This document shows, in pieces, positions 50,569 to 60,012 of a DNA stretch of 64,000 bases; positions within the stretch are counted from its first letter, which is position 1, and each line of letters opens with the position of its first letter. The DNA lies in assembly GCA_021817605.1 (NCBI GenBank), contig JAKAUN010000008.1:1-64000 (forward strand). Reading direction: 5' to 3'. The notes under the pieces are model-generated. The model was not told the DNA's origin and ran no database searches. It was given only the letters and a program-made list of their open reading frames with translations. The DNA comes from Thermoplasmata archaeon. GTDB taxonomy: Archaea; Thermoplasmatota; Thermoplasmata; Lutacidiplasmatales; UBA184. The position numbers were made by a program, and so were the translations under genes.

Positions 50569-52050
50569 TCAGTCGGCGTAGTTGACCGAGACGAGCTTGA
50601 CCTCGGTCATCTCCTGCATCGCGTAGCGCAATCCCTCTCGGCCGAGCCCGCTCTCCCGGACCCCTCCGAACGGAAGCGCGTCCCAGCGGAGGCTGGTCGG
50701 GTCGTTGAGATGCACGCCCCCAACACGCAGCCGCTGGGCGAGGCGGAAGGCCCGGGCGAGGTCGCGGGTGTAGACGGCGGCCTGGAGGCCGTAGGGCGTG
50801 GCGTTGGCGATCCGGATCGCGTCGTCGAGCTTCGCAAAGCGCAGGATCGAGGCCACGGGCCCGAACGGCTCCTCCTGCACGACCCGGGCCTCCTCGGGAA
50901 CCTTGTCAAGGACGGTCGGAGGGAAGAACGATCCGGCTCCTTCGGCGGGGCGCACCCCTCCGACCAGGACCGTGGCCGCCCGACGTGTCGCGTCATGGAC
51001 GAGGGTCTCGAGCCTTGCCGCCGCGGTGCCGTCGATCACGGGGCCCACTTCCGTCGTCTCTTCGAGAGCCGGCCCCACCTTGAGCGCACGGGCGCGCTCG
51101 GCCAGCGCCTGCGAGAACTTCTCGGCGATCCCCTCCTGGACGAGGAGGCGCTTCGAGGCGGTGCAGACCTGGCCGGAGTAGCCGAAGACCCCCCGGACCG
51201 CCGCGGGCACCGCGCGGTCGAGAGGCGCGTCATCCAGGACGACCATCGGGTCGAGCCCGCCCATCTCGAGGATCACCCGCTTGGCGCCGCGGCCGGCACG
51301 CTCGGCGATGTGCTTGCCCATCTCGGTCGAGCCGGTGAAGGTGACGAGACGCGTGGCGGGATGCTCGACGAGGGTGTCGCCGACGCTGCGACCCGGCCCG
51401 ACGACGAGGTTGAACGCTCCCGGCGGCACCCCGGCGGCGACCAGGTGCTCGGCCAAGCGGAGCGCGGTGAACGGGGCGGAACTGGACGGCTTGGCCACCA
51501 CGGGATTGCCGGCGGCGAGCCCGGAGGCGATCTTGTGGGAGAGCAGGTTGAGCGGGAAGTTGAACGGACCGATCGCGACGACCACCCCGATGGGGTCGCG
51601 GACCGTGAACAGCATCCGCGTTTCGTTGCCCGCGGGAAGCTCGTAGGCATCGGCGGGGTAGCTCTCCCCGCCCAGCTGGCGGATCTCCTCCGCGGCGAGG
51701 GCGTAGACGCCGACCGCGCGATCGACCTCGATACGTGCGTCCGCGATCGGCTTGCCGACCTCCGAGGCGATGAGCCGGGAGAGGACCTCGCGGTCGGCGC
51801 GGATCCTCGCGGAGACCTCCCGGAGCACGCGTCCCCTCGCATGCCCGGGAGTCCGCCCCCAGCTCTCCTCGGCTGCCGCCGCGGCCTCGATCGCCGCGCG
51901 GGCATCCTCGGCGGTGGCGAGGGGCGCCTCGGCGAGGGGCTTACCCGTGGACGGGTCGATCACGGGAGCGTAGCGGTGCCCGGTCGGCGGGTGCCAGGCG
52001 CCCCCGATGAGGAGGCTGCCTCGGCCGCTGGGAGGGAGACCCTCGATCAC
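50569..52050 (-). CDS. Aldehyde dehydrogenase (SSADH/GAPN/lactaldehyde type)
   Basis: A 493-residue NAD(P)-dependent enzyme. IGPFNFPLNLLSHKIA (cofactor-binding), VTFTGSTEMGKHIAERAG, catalytic Glu in LEMGGLDPMVVLDDA and catalytic Cys in SGQVCTASKRLLVQEG are present. The branch resembles archaeal glyceraldehyde-3-phosphate/lactaldehyde dehydrogenases and succinate-semialdehyde dehydrogenases. It starts at GTG 52050, 8 nt after the upstream aldehyde dehydrogenase, so the two are co-transcribed. Confidence 0.88.
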   Translation of the reverse strand: MIEGLPPSGRGSLLIGGAWHPPTGHRYAPVIDPSTGKPLAEAPLATAEDARAAIEAAAAAEESWGRTPGHARGRVLREVSARIRADREVLSRLIASEVGKPIADARIEVDRAVGVYALAAEEIRQLGGESYPADAYELPAGNETRMLFTVRDPIGVVVAIGPFNFPLNLLSHKIASGLAAGNPVVAKPSSSAPFTALRLAEHLVAAGVPPGAFNLVVGPGRSVGDTLVEHPATRLVTFTGSTEMGKHIAERAGRGAKRVILEMGGLDPMVVLDDAPLDRAVPAAVRGVFGYSGQVCTASKRLLVQEGIAEKFSQALAERARALKVGPALEETTEVGPVIDGTAAARLETLVHDATRRAATVLVGGVRPAEGAGSFFPPTVLDKVPEEARVVQEEPFGPVASILRFAKLDDAIRIANATPYGLQAAVYTRDLARAFRLAQRLRVGGVHLNDPTSLRWDALPFGGVRESGLGREGLRYAMQEMTEVKLVSVNYAD

Positions 52051-52058
52051 GTGAGCCT

Positions 52059-53555
52059 CTACGACGGCGGGTCGCCGTAGACCGTGTAGTGCCAGCCCTT
52101 GCGCGCTTGCCCCGTGAGGTCGACGTAGATGTTCTTCACGACGGTGTAATCGGCAAGGGAATCGACCCCCAAGTCCTTTCCGAACCCGGACTGCTTGAAC
52201 CCCCCGTGCGGCGTCTCCGAGCCGAGCGGAAGGTGGTCGTTCACCCAGACGTCCCCGAACCTGAGCGCGTGGGCGGCGCGCAGGGCGGTGCGCACGTCGC
52301 GGGTCCAGAGGCTGCCGGCGAGGCCGTAGTCGACGCCGTTGGCCAGGGCGATCGCCTCGTCGAACGTCGAGAACTCGAGCACGTCCAACACCGGGCCGAA
52401 GATCTCCTTCTGGGCGATGGCCATGTCCGGGGCGACTTGGTCGAAGACCGTCGGGAGGACGAAGGCCCCTTGCGGCTTTCTCTCCGGCCAGTCGGTTCCC
52501 CCGACACGGAGCCGGGCCCCCTCCGCCTTGCCCGCCTCCACGAAGTCGAGCACGCGCCGCTGCTGCGTTCGGCTGACGAGCGGGCCGAGATCCGTCGTGC
52601 GGGCAAGGGGGTCGCCCGGCCGGATCGTACCGACCCGTTCGAGAAGATGCTCGACGAACCTCTCCCGTAGGCTCGCGTGGACGATGAGGCGGGTCGCGGC
52701 GGTGCAGTCCTGGCCCCCGTTGACGAACCCGCCGACGATCGCCCCTTCGACCGCGGCCGCGAGGTCCGCATCGTCGAAGACGACAAAGGGTGCCTTGCCC
52801 CCGAGCTCGAGCTGGATGCGCTTCACGGTAGGGCTCGCCGCCTCCATGAGCTTGCGGCCGGTCGCGGTGTCGCCGGTGAGGGAGACCATGTCGACCCGCG
52901 GGCTGCGCGCGAGCTCGTCCCCGATCTGCTCGCCCGGCCCGGTGACGACGTTGAGGACGCCCGAGGGAAGTCCGGCATCCTCGAGGGCGTGCGCGAGTTG
53001 CAAGGAGGACAACGGCGTGAGGCTCGCCGGCTTCAGCACGACCGTGTTACCCACCGAAAGAGCCGGCGCGATCTTCCAGACGGCCATCATAATGGGGTAG
53101 TTCCACGGAGTGATCGCGCCGACGACACCGACCGGCTCGCGACGGAAGATCGTGGTGCCGTCTCCCGTGAACTCCCCGGGGCTGCGCGCGTCCAACGTCC
53201 GGCACGCGCCGGCATAGAAGGTGAGATTGTCGACGCAGAACGGGAGGTCGCCGTCCGCGGCCTGCTTGATCGTCTTCCCCTGGTTGCGGCTCTCGAGCTC
53301 GGCGATCTCGCCGAGGCGTTGGGAGAGCAGCGCGGCGGCCTTGAGCAGGACCTCCCCGCGGGCCCTCGGGGGGAGGCGGGGCCACGGACCGTGGTCGAAC
53401 GCCTCCCGAGCCGCGTCGATCGCCTTGCGGAGGTCCTCCCGCGCGCCGCGCGGAACGGTCCCCAGCTCCGAGCCGTCGTAGGGGTTTGCGAGGGGCATCG
53501 TCGCTCCGCTCTCGGCGAAAACCCATTCCCCCCCGACGAACATCGCGTGGTCCAT
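52059..53555 (-). CDS. Aldehyde dehydrogenase (aminobutyraldehyde/betaine-aldehyde type)
   Basis: 498 residues. TPWNYPIMMAVWKIAPAL, VSLTGDTATGRKLM, catalytic Glu in LELGGKAPFVVFDDAD and catalytic Cys in NGGQDCTAATRLIVH are clear. The sequence around GDVWVNDHLPLGSETPHGGF matches the amino-aldehyde dehydrogenase branch (PatD/BADH). The ATG at 53555 fits family length. First gene of the aldehyde dehydrogenase pair and divergent from the ABC binding protein, which suggests uptake and oxidation of the same compounds. Confidence 0.87.
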   Translation of the reverse strand: MDHAMFVGGEWVFAESGATMPLANPYDGSELGTVPRGAREDLRKAIDAAREAFDHGPWPRLPPRARGEVLLKAAALLSQRLGEIAELESRNQGKTIKQAADGDLPFCVDNLTFYAGACRTLDARSPGEFTGDGTTIFRREPVGVVGAITPWNYPIMMAVWKIAPALSVGNTVVLKPASLTPLSSLQLAHALEDAGLPSGVLNVVTGPGEQIGDELARSPRVDMVSLTGDTATGRKLMEAASPTVKRIQLELGGKAPFVVFDDADLAAAVEGAIVGGFVNGGQDCTAATRLIVHASLRERFVEHLLERVGTIRPGDPLARTTDLGPLVSRTQQRRVLDFVEAGKAEGARLRVGGTDWPERKPQGAFVLPTVFDQVAPDMAIAQKEIFGPVLDVLEFSTFDEAIALANGVDYGLAGSLWTRDVRTALRAAHALRFGDVWVNDHLPLGSETPHGGFKQSGFGKDLGVDSLADYTVVKNIYVDLTGQARKGWHYTVYGDPPS

Positions 53556-53685
53556 CGTTGCCTCCGGCCTCGCCGCGACGGCGGCCGCGCTAATGATGCT
53601 GGCGTGCCGGTGGGTAGCTGCGCGTTCGCCCGGTTTCGAACAGGCTATCAAGGAGGAGTGCCCTCCGCGGACGAGGGAGACCACC

Positions 53686-55575
53686 GTGGACCCGAGGCGG
53701 AGGAACATCCTGGTAATCGCCGTCGTCGTCATCGTCGCAGCCGCCGGCATCGGCGGCTATCTGCTGCTCTCGAGCGTGCCGGCGACCTGCCGTGCAGGGC
53801 AGAAGAGCACGATCTGCGTCGACCAGGCCGAGATCCCGGACTCGCTCGATCCGGCGGTCACGTTCTCCACCCCCGGCTGGGCGGCGGTCCAGCAGGTCTA
53901 CCAGGGCCTCGTGAACTACAACAACTCGAGCTACACCTCCTTCGACGGAGTGCTGGCGAAGAACTGGAGCGTAGGGACGGACCCGTACACGGGGCTTGAC
54001 GAGTACACGTTCTACCTGCGCTCGGGCGTGCACTTCTCGAACGGGGACCCGTACAACGCCTACGTCCAATGGTACAGCCTCTACCGCAGCCTCCTCCTCG
54101 AACAGGGACCCCAGTTCATCCTGGAAGAGAACTTCTACTCGGCCAATTTCTCCAGCCCCATCAACTACTCGTCGCCGTCCAACCAGGTGAACCAGTCCAA
54201 CGCCACGCTCGTGCACGACCTCAACAGCTGGAACTTCTTCGCTCCCACGACGGCCGAGCAGGAGCTCATGGGCATCCCGCAGCAGTCCTTCCAGGTGATC
54301 AACTCGAGCATCATCCGTCTCAACCTGGGCTACGGCTACCTCGTCAGCAACTACACCTACCTGCTCGCGTCTATCTCCGCCCCCAACTCCTACGCGGTCG
54401 ACCCCAGCTGGATCGGCCAGCACGGCGGCGTCGCCGAAGGGCAGGTGAACGACTACGCCAGCACGCACACCTTGGGCACGGGTCCGTACACGCTCTCGAA
54501 CTACAATCCGTCCGCCGGCGGCGGCTACACCCTCACCCCGGACCCCAACTACTGGGGGAAGGCGGCGGCGGCCAAGGACCCCGGCAACATCCTCATCCAG
54601 CCGGCCAAGCTCCCGGTGAAGATCATCTTCCAGGACACGCTCGATTCCACTCTCAACGACCTCAAGAACGGGGTCGTCCAGTCGGCGTCGTTCGCCTACC
54701 TCGGACCGTCCGTGGTCAACGAGACCAAGACGTTCCCGAACGTCAACGTGACGGCCCTGAGCACCATCTACGGCTCCACCAGCGGGTCGTGGTGGATCTA
54801 CCTCAACCAATCGGTGGCCCCGTTCAACAACCTCTCGGTGCGGGAGGCGGTGGCCCACGCGATCAACTACCAGCAGATCATCGACCAGGCGTTCGGAGGC
54901 TACGCGCAGCAGTGGGTCGGCCCGGTCCCGCCCGCCTACCCGTACTACAACCCCTCGGGCTTGTCGCCCTACCCCTACAACCTCAGCCTTGCGAAGACCG
55001 AGATCGCGAACTCGCCGTGCGCGGCCGATGCCTGCAACCACACCCCAATCAAGTACGCCTACCTCACCCCCGGGGCGGACTGGCTCGACATGGCCAACTT
55101 CATCGCCAACGACCTCGCCCAGATCGGGCTCACCATCCAGCCGGTCCCCATCTCCCTGCCGACCCTCTACGTCGAGCAGAACTACGCGAACGGGACGTGC
55201 ACGACCTCGACCAGCGCTAACGGTGGCCCGTTCGTCATGGGCCAGGAGTTCTACACCTCCGATTACATCTCGCCGGACGACTGGACCCAGAACAACGCGC
55301 TCAGCTACGGCAGCGCGAACCTGTGCATGTCCGGCTACAAGAACACGAACGTCGACAACTGGACCCTCGAGGCCGCCGCGGAGTCCAACCCGACCAAGCT
55401 GACCGGCTACTACACCAACATCACGGAGGCGATGTACTACAACTACACGGACATCTGGACGGTCGTTCCGACCTCCTTCTCGGTGACGACGACCAACCTC
55501 CACGGCTACGTCCAGAACCCGATGGCGAGCGCCGAGCCGTTCGCCTTCCTGTTCAATACCGACTACATCAGCTGA
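53686..55575 (+). CDS. Peptide/opine/nickel ABC transporter, family-5 binding protein
   Basis: 629 residues. An N-terminal anchor (NILVIAVVVIVAAAGIGGYL, about 7-28) is followed by an SBP_bac_5 fold: ICVDQAEIPDSLDPAVTFST, GVLAKNWSVGTD, YTFYLRSGVHFSNGDP, GTGPYTLSNYNPSAGG, NNLSVREAVAHAINYQ and a C-terminal lobe. Asn/Ser/Thr/Tyr-rich with many sequons, as usual for archaeal surface proteins. GTG 53686 has GAGGGA upstream; the open frame extends 31 codons more. Its permeases and ATPases are on the opposite strand, and the stops overlap by 8 nt. Confidence 0.87.
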   Translation: MDPRRRNILVIAVVVIVAAAGIGGYLLLSSVPATCRAGQKSTICVDQAEIPDSLDPAVTFSTPGWAAVQQVYQGLVNYNNSSYTSFDGVLAKNWSVGTDPYTGLDEYTFYLRSGVHFSNGDPYNAYVQWYSLYRSLLLEQGPQFILEENFYSANFSSPINYSSPSNQVNQSNATLVHDLNSWNFFAPTTAEQELMGIPQQSFQVINSSIIRLNLGYGYLVSNYTYLLASISAPNSYAVDPSWIGQHGGVAEGQVNDYASTHTLGTGPYTLSNYNPSAGGGYTLTPDPNYWGKAAAAKDPGNILIQPAKLPVKIIFQDTLDSTLNDLKNGVVQSASFAYLGPSVVNETKTFPNVNVTALSTIYGSTSGSWWIYLNQSVAPFNNLSVREAVAHAINYQQIIDQAFGGYAQQWVGPVPPAYPYYNPSGLSPYPYNLSLAKTEIANSPCAADACNHTPIKYAYLTPGADWLDMANFIANDLAQIGLTIQPVPISLPTLYVEQNYANGTCTTSTSANGGPFVMGQEFYTSDYISPDDWTQNNALSYGSANLCMSGYKNTNVDNWTLEAAAESNPTKLTGYYTNITEAMYYNYTDIWTVVPTSFSVTTTNLHGYVQNPMASAEPFAFLFNTDYIS

Positions 55576-56683
55576 CCGAGGAGCCGGGCCGCCCCGGCGC
55601 GGCGACGGCGGGTTCGACCCCGGTCGGCGGCGCCTCGGCGGACTCCAGGAGGGCCGACGGAGGGATCGCTCCCACCTCCTCGGCCCGGACGCAGGCGACC
55701 AGGTGTCCCGACGCCCCCGGGGCGGGTCGCAGGGGAGGGTCGGCGAGCCGGCAAGGCTCCTTGGCGAAAGGGCAGCGAGGGGCGAAGCGGCACCCCGGCT
55801 TCGGATCGATGAGCGTCGGAATGTCGCCGGTGATGCGGTAGCGCGCGTGCCGGCGTGACGGGTCGGTGCGGGGAAGGGCGGCGATGAGCGCCTTGGTGTA
55901 GGGGTGAACCGGCGCGTCGAGGACGGCCCGAACGTCCCCGACCTCGACGACCTGGCCGAGGTACATCACCGCCACGCGGTCCGCCGCAAAGCGCACCGCG
56001 GCGACGTTGTGCGTGATGAGGAGATAGGCGAGGCCGCGCGCGCGCTGGAGGTCGACCAGGCGGTTGAGGATCTGGGCCTGGACCGAAACGTCCAGCGCGC
56101 TGGTCGGCTCGTCGAGGACGATGAGGCGAGGGTCGACCGAGAAGGCCCGAGCGAGCGAGATGCGCTGACGCCCGCCTCCGGAGAACTCGTGGGCGTACTG
56201 GTCGAGGCAATCGGGCGGAAGGCCGACCTGAGGGAGGGTCGCCTGGACCCGGGCACGCATCTCCCCCCGGGAGGGCGAGCTCCCGCCGCGAAGCTTCTCC
56301 TGGACGCGAATCGGCTCGGCGACGATCTCCCAGACCTTGAGACGCGGGTCAAGCGATCCCACCGGGTCCTGGAAGACGACCTGGACGTTGCGTCTCCAGG
56401 CGCGCAGTGCCGCGCCGGTGAGCCGGCCGATCTCTTGGCCGTCGAACCGGATCTCGCCCGAGGTGGCGTCGTGCAGCCGGGAGAGAAGCCAGCCGAAGGT
56501 CGTCTTTCCCGAGCCGGATTCCCCGATGAGACCCAGGGTCTCTCCCGGCTGGAGGGCGAGGCTCACGGAGTCGACGGCGTGGACGGCCCGCGCCGGCCGC
56601 CGGTGGAACGTCTCCGTGACCGTCCGAGGCAGCGGGAACTCCTTGGAGAGGGCAACGGTCTCGACCAGGGGTTCGGGGCTCAC
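55568..56683 (-). CDS. dppF: Peptide-type ABC transporter ATPase (DppF/OppF)
   Basis: 371 residues. Walker A IGESGSGKTTFGWLL, signature FSGGGRQRISLARAF, Walker B LIVLDEPTSALDVS and the C-terminal oligopeptide domain CRFAPRCPFAKEPC, whose Cys may hold an Fe-S cluster. Last of four minus-strand genes dppB-C-D-F; overlaps dppD by 4 nt. Confidence 0.9.
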   Translation of the reverse strand: MSPEPLVETVALSKEFPLPRTVTETFHRRPARAVHAVDSVSLALQPGETLGLIGESGSGKTTFGWLLSRLHDATSGEIRFDGQEIGRLTGAALRAWRRNVQVVFQDPVGSLDPRLKVWEIVAEPIRVQEKLRGGSSPSRGEMRARVQATLPQVGLPPDCLDQYAHEFSGGGRQRISLARAFSVDPRLIVLDEPTSALDVSVQAQILNRLVDLQRARGLAYLLITHNVAAVRFAADRVAVMYLGQVVEVGDVRAVLDAPVHPYTKALIAALPRTDPSRRHARYRITGDIPTLIDPKPGCRFAPRCPFAKEPCRLADPPLRPAPGASGHLVACVRAEEVGAIPPSALLESAEAPPTGVEPAVAAPGRPGSSVS

Positions 56684-57828
56684 GGGGTCGTGCCGACCTC
56701 CTCGGCGAAATGGCAGGCGCTCTGGTGAGGGGCCCGTTCCGCCGAACCTTTCACCGTCCGCAGCGCCGGCGGCGGGTCGACACGGCAGAGGTCCTGCGCG
56801 AGCGGGCAGCGCGGATGGTAGCTGCAGCCGGCCGGAAGACGGGCGAGATGCGGGACCGACCCCGGGATCACTTCGAGGGGCCCGTCCGACTTGTAGCGCT
56901 CCGGCACCGCCCGCAACAGACCGCGGGTGTAGGGGTGACGGGGGGTGCGGAAGACGTCGGCGACCGGACCGAACTCCACCAGACGACCGGCGTACATCAC
57001 GCCGAGGTCGTCGGCGATCTCGGCGATCACTCCGAAGTCGTGGCTGATGAACAGGATGGAGGCCTGGACCTCGTCGATGAGCTCCTTCATCAGGGTGAGG
57101 ACCTGGGCCTGGATGGTGACGTCCAGAGCGCTGGTGGGCTCGTCCGCGATGAGGAGGGACGGCCTCTCCGAGAGGGCCATCGCGATCATGATCCGCTGGC
57201 GCATCCCCCCCGAGAGCTCGTGGGGATACCGGTCAAGGACCGTCTCGGGGTCCTGGATCCTCACCAGGCGAAGGTAACGCAGGACCTCCTCGCGAGCGTC
57301 CAAGCGGTCGGTGAGCCTGCGCTGAGCCTTCTCCGCCACGGCTCCGCCCGGGGTGATCGGGCGGGAGAGCACCGCGGAGGTCTCGGGAAGCGGCCGACGC
57401 GAGTAGTCGAACGGCTTGCTTCCCCCCCGGAAGGTGGGCAGCAGCCCGATGTCCCGCCAGTGACGTATCTGGACCGCCTCGGCGACCTGGTCGTAGACCC
57501 GCAGCGCCGGGTTGAGCGAGTTGAGCGGCTCCTGAAAGATCATGCCGATGCCCGTTCCCCGCACGAGGGGCAGGCGACGCCGAGGCACCGCCACGAGGTC
57601 GGTGCCGCGGAAGACGATGTGACCCGAGACGATCTCGGCCGGCGGCTCGGGGAGGAGGCGGGGGATCGCCTGGGCCAGCGTGCTCTTGCCGCAACCGGTC
57701 TCCCCGACGATCCCGACGACCCTGCCCGGAGGGATGGTGAAGGAGACGTCCGTGACCGCATGTACCCGCTCCGTGCCGGAGCGGTAGTCTACCGAGAGCC
57801 TCTCGACCGAGAGCACCGGGTCCGTCAC
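56680..57828 (-). CDS. dppD: Peptide-type ABC transporter ATPase (DppD/OppD)
   Basis: 382 residues. Walker A VGETGCGKSTLAQAIPRLL, signature LSGGMRQRIMIAMAL, Walker B LLIADEPTSALDVT, terminal CSYHPRCPLAQDLC. It is about 50 residues longer than usual owing to an insertion near residues 120-180 (around PTFRGGSKPFDYSRRPLPE) between the Q-loop and signature. Overlaps its neighbours by 4 nt each. Confidence 0.9.
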   Translation of the reverse strand: MTDPVLSVERLSVDYRSGTERVHAVTDVSFTIPPGRVVGIVGETGCGKSTLAQAIPRLLPEPPAEIVSGHIVFRGTDLVAVPRRRLPLVRGTGIGMIFQEPLNSLNPALRVYDQVAEAVQIRHWRDIGLLPTFRGGSKPFDYSRRPLPETSAVLSRPITPGGAVAEKAQRRLTDRLDAREEVLRYLRLVRIQDPETVLDRYPHELSGGMRQRIMIAMALSERPSLLIADEPTSALDVTIQAQVLTLMKELIDEVQASILFISHDFGVIAEIADDLGVMYAGRLVEFGPVADVFRTPRHPYTRGLLRAVPERYKSDGPLEVIPGSVPHLARLPAGCSYHPRCPLAQDLCRVDPPPALRTVKGSAERAPHQSACHFAEEVGTTP

Positions 57829-58796
57829 GGGCCCGACCCTCCGGCGGACTCCGCGGCCGGCCCGGTGGGCTGCGCGAGCTCCGAAGGAGGTGGCGCCGCC
57901 GAGACCCCTTGGGACTGCACTAGGGCCCGCCGGGTGCGCGGGTCGAGCACGTCCCTAAGGCCGTCGCCGAAGAGGCTGAACGCGAGCGCGGTCACGAAGA
58001 TCGCCAGCGCCGGGAAGGCGATGAGCCACCAGGCGTGGGTGATCGGCTGGTTCACCTGGAACGTCGAGAGCATGTTGCCCCATTCGGGAGGCCTCGGGTA
58101 CGCGATCGCCGCCCCGAAGACGAAGGAGATCGTGGAGAACGACACCAGCACCGTGCCGATGTCGAGGGTGAAGTAGACGACCACCGGCTCGAGCAGGTTG
58201 CGGACCACGTGCCGGCCGAGGATCCTGAGCTCGCCGACCCCCGCCGCCCGGGCGGCGGTGACGTACGGCAGGTGCCGGATCGCCAGCACCTCTCCCCGGA
58301 CGAGCCGAACGTAGTACGGCCACCAGGTGAGCACGAGCGCGAGGAGGAGGGCGTTCAGGTTGAAGCCGAGCGCCGCGACGATCGCGAGGGCGAGGAGCAG
58401 GCTCGGGAACGCGAGGAACACGTCGGTCGTCCTGAGGATCGCGGCGGAGGCCACCGCTCCGATCGTGCCGGGGCGGTCCCAGAAGCCCGCGACCAGGCCG
58501 AGGGCTCCTCCGAGAAGCAGCGCCGAGCCCGCGATGAACAGGCCGATCGCCAGGTCGAGGGGGAGAGCGAGCATGACCTCGGAGTAGAGGTCGAAGCTCG
58601 TCTCGTCGGTCCCGAACGGATGGACGAGCGAGGGAGGCCAGCGCAGCAGGGTGGGAGGCACGGTGTAGGCCTTCGTCTCCTGCGTCGCGCGGTACGGCAC
58701 CAGCAGCTGCGGAGAGAGCACCACCAGGACGGCGGCGACCACCAAGAGGACGACCAGGACGAACCCGAGGAACGTGAGCGGATTGGCCCGAAGCAC
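57825..58796 (-). CDS. dppC: Peptide-type ABC transporter permease (DppC/OppC)
   Basis: At least 323 residues with six membrane helices. LTFLGFVLVVLLVVAAVL begins the first; the coupling motif YVTAARAAGVGELRILGRHV and PRPPEWGNMLS are DppC hallmarks. The GTG at 58796 is used, but it leaves only a few residues before helix 1. An open frame with sensible sequence (RSLRAAGRQAVAFYRVLRAN) continues 34 codons to the dppB stop without ATG, GTG or TTG, and AGGAGGT at about 58858 suggests a start there. The true N-terminus is uncertain. Confidence 0.86.
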   Translation of the reverse strand: MLRANPLTFLGFVLVVLLVVAAVLVVLSPQLLVPYRATQETKAYTVPPTLLRWPPSLVHPFGTDETSFDLYSEVMLALPLDLAIGLFIAGSALLLGGALGLVAGFWDRPGTIGAVASAAILRTTDVFLAFPSLLLALAIVAALGFNLNALLLALVLTWWPYYVRLVRGEVLAIRHLPYVTAARAAGVGELRILGRHVVRNLLEPVVVYFTLDIGTVLVSFSTISFVFGAAIAYPRPPEWGNMLSTFQVNQPITHAWWLIAFPALAIFVTALAFSLFGDGLRDVLDPRTRRALVQSQGVSAAPPPSELAQPTGPAAESAGGSGP

Positions 58797-58898
58797 GCGG
58801 TAGAAGGCGACGGCCTGCCGTCCGGCGGCCCTCAGGGAGCGGCCCGGCGCTCCCGGAGACCTCCTTGCGGTGCGGGCGGGAGCGTCCGACGGCGTGGA

Positions 58899-59918
58899 TC
58901 ACCTCCACTCCACGCGGGGGTCGAGGATCCCGTAGAGGATGTCGGCGACCAGGTTGGCGAGGACCACGCCGAGGGCGAAGACGACCACGACCGCGATCGC
59001 GCCGTCGAAGTTCGGCACCCCCGTGGCCCCGAGCGAGACGTAGGCATACGCGCCGATCCCGGGCCACTGGAAGATCTCCTCGATCACGACCGTCCCTGCG
59101 AGGAGACCGCCGGCGGTCACGCCGAGCACGGTGGTCGTCGTGATGAGCGCGTTGCGGAGCGCGTGCTTGTAGAGCACCACGAAGTTCGAGAGGCCCTTCA
59201 TGCGGGCAGCCCGCACGAAGTCGAGCGGAAGGACCTCGAGCATCGACGCCCGGGTCATCCGGGTGGCAATCCCCATGTTGATGAAGGCGAGAACGGCCGC
59301 GGGGAGCACCAGGTGCTTGAGGGCATCGACGGTGTAGGGAAGGTTGCCCGCCAGAAGCGCGTCCACCACCGACATGTGGGTCCGTTCGGGGAACGGCGGC
59401 GCGGCGCTGTACACCCCGGAGGTCGGAAGCCCCAGCGTCGGGGCGAGGTAGTAGACCACCAGGATCGCGCCGACGAAGGTCGGGGTCGCCCAGCCGCTCA
59501 GGTAGAAGATGCGGACCAGGTGATCGGCCCAGCGTCCCGCGTAGGCGGCCCCGAGGACGCCGAGCGGGATGCCGATGACGATCATGAGGAAGAGCGAGGC
59601 GAGGACGAGCTCGAGGGTCGCCGGCACGCCGGCGAGGATGTGAGGAAGCACGGGGTCGCCGGATTGGGAGGTCCCCCAGTTGCCCGACAACAGCTGGGTG
59701 AAGTAATCGTAGAACTGGACAGGGACCGGCCGCGAGAACTGCGCCTCGCAGTGCATGATCGTCGCGTGGCCGGCTTTCGGGTACCAGCGCGGACACGGGT
59801 CGATCGCCGCCACGTGCGTGATGAGGAAGGCGAGAACGATCACCCCGAAGAGGACCGGCAGCAGCTGCAGCAGACGTTTGCCGACGAAGATCGCCAGGTC
59901 CTCGAGGCTGCGCCCCAT
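58899..59918 (-). CDS. dppB: Peptide-type ABC transporter permease (DppB/OppB)
   Basis: 339 residues, six membrane helices. The typical N-terminus FVGKRLLQLLPVLFGVIVLA, a periplasmic-type loop and the coupling motif DFVRAARMKGLSNFVVLYKH then FQWPGIGAYAYVSL are present. ATG 59918. A TATA-like GTTAATAGC lies about 75 nt upstream. First gene of the dppBCDF operon whose binding protein is convergent at the far end. Confidence 0.9.
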   Translation of the reverse strand: MGRSLEDLAIFVGKRLLQLLPVLFGVIVLAFLITHVAAIDPCPRWYPKAGHATIMHCEAQFSRPVPVQFYDYFTQLLSGNWGTSQSGDPVLPHILAGVPATLELVLASLFLMIVIGIPLGVLGAAYAGRWADHLVRIFYLSGWATPTFVGAILVVYYLAPTLGLPTSGVYSAAPPFPERTHMSVVDALLAGNLPYTVDALKHLVLPAAVLAFINMGIATRMTRASMLEVLPLDFVRAARMKGLSNFVVLYKHALRNALITTTTVLGVTAGGLLAGTVVIEEIFQWPGIGAYAYVSLGATGVPNFDGAIAVVVVFALGVVLANLVADILYGILDPRVEWR

Positions 59919-60012
59919 CCCCGCCCCCGGTCACCGGTCGGCTGGGGGGCCGTCCGAGCAGACCATTGCCGCAGGCACGGTGGGCCGCTATTAACCCCCC
60001 GCGGCCGCCGGC

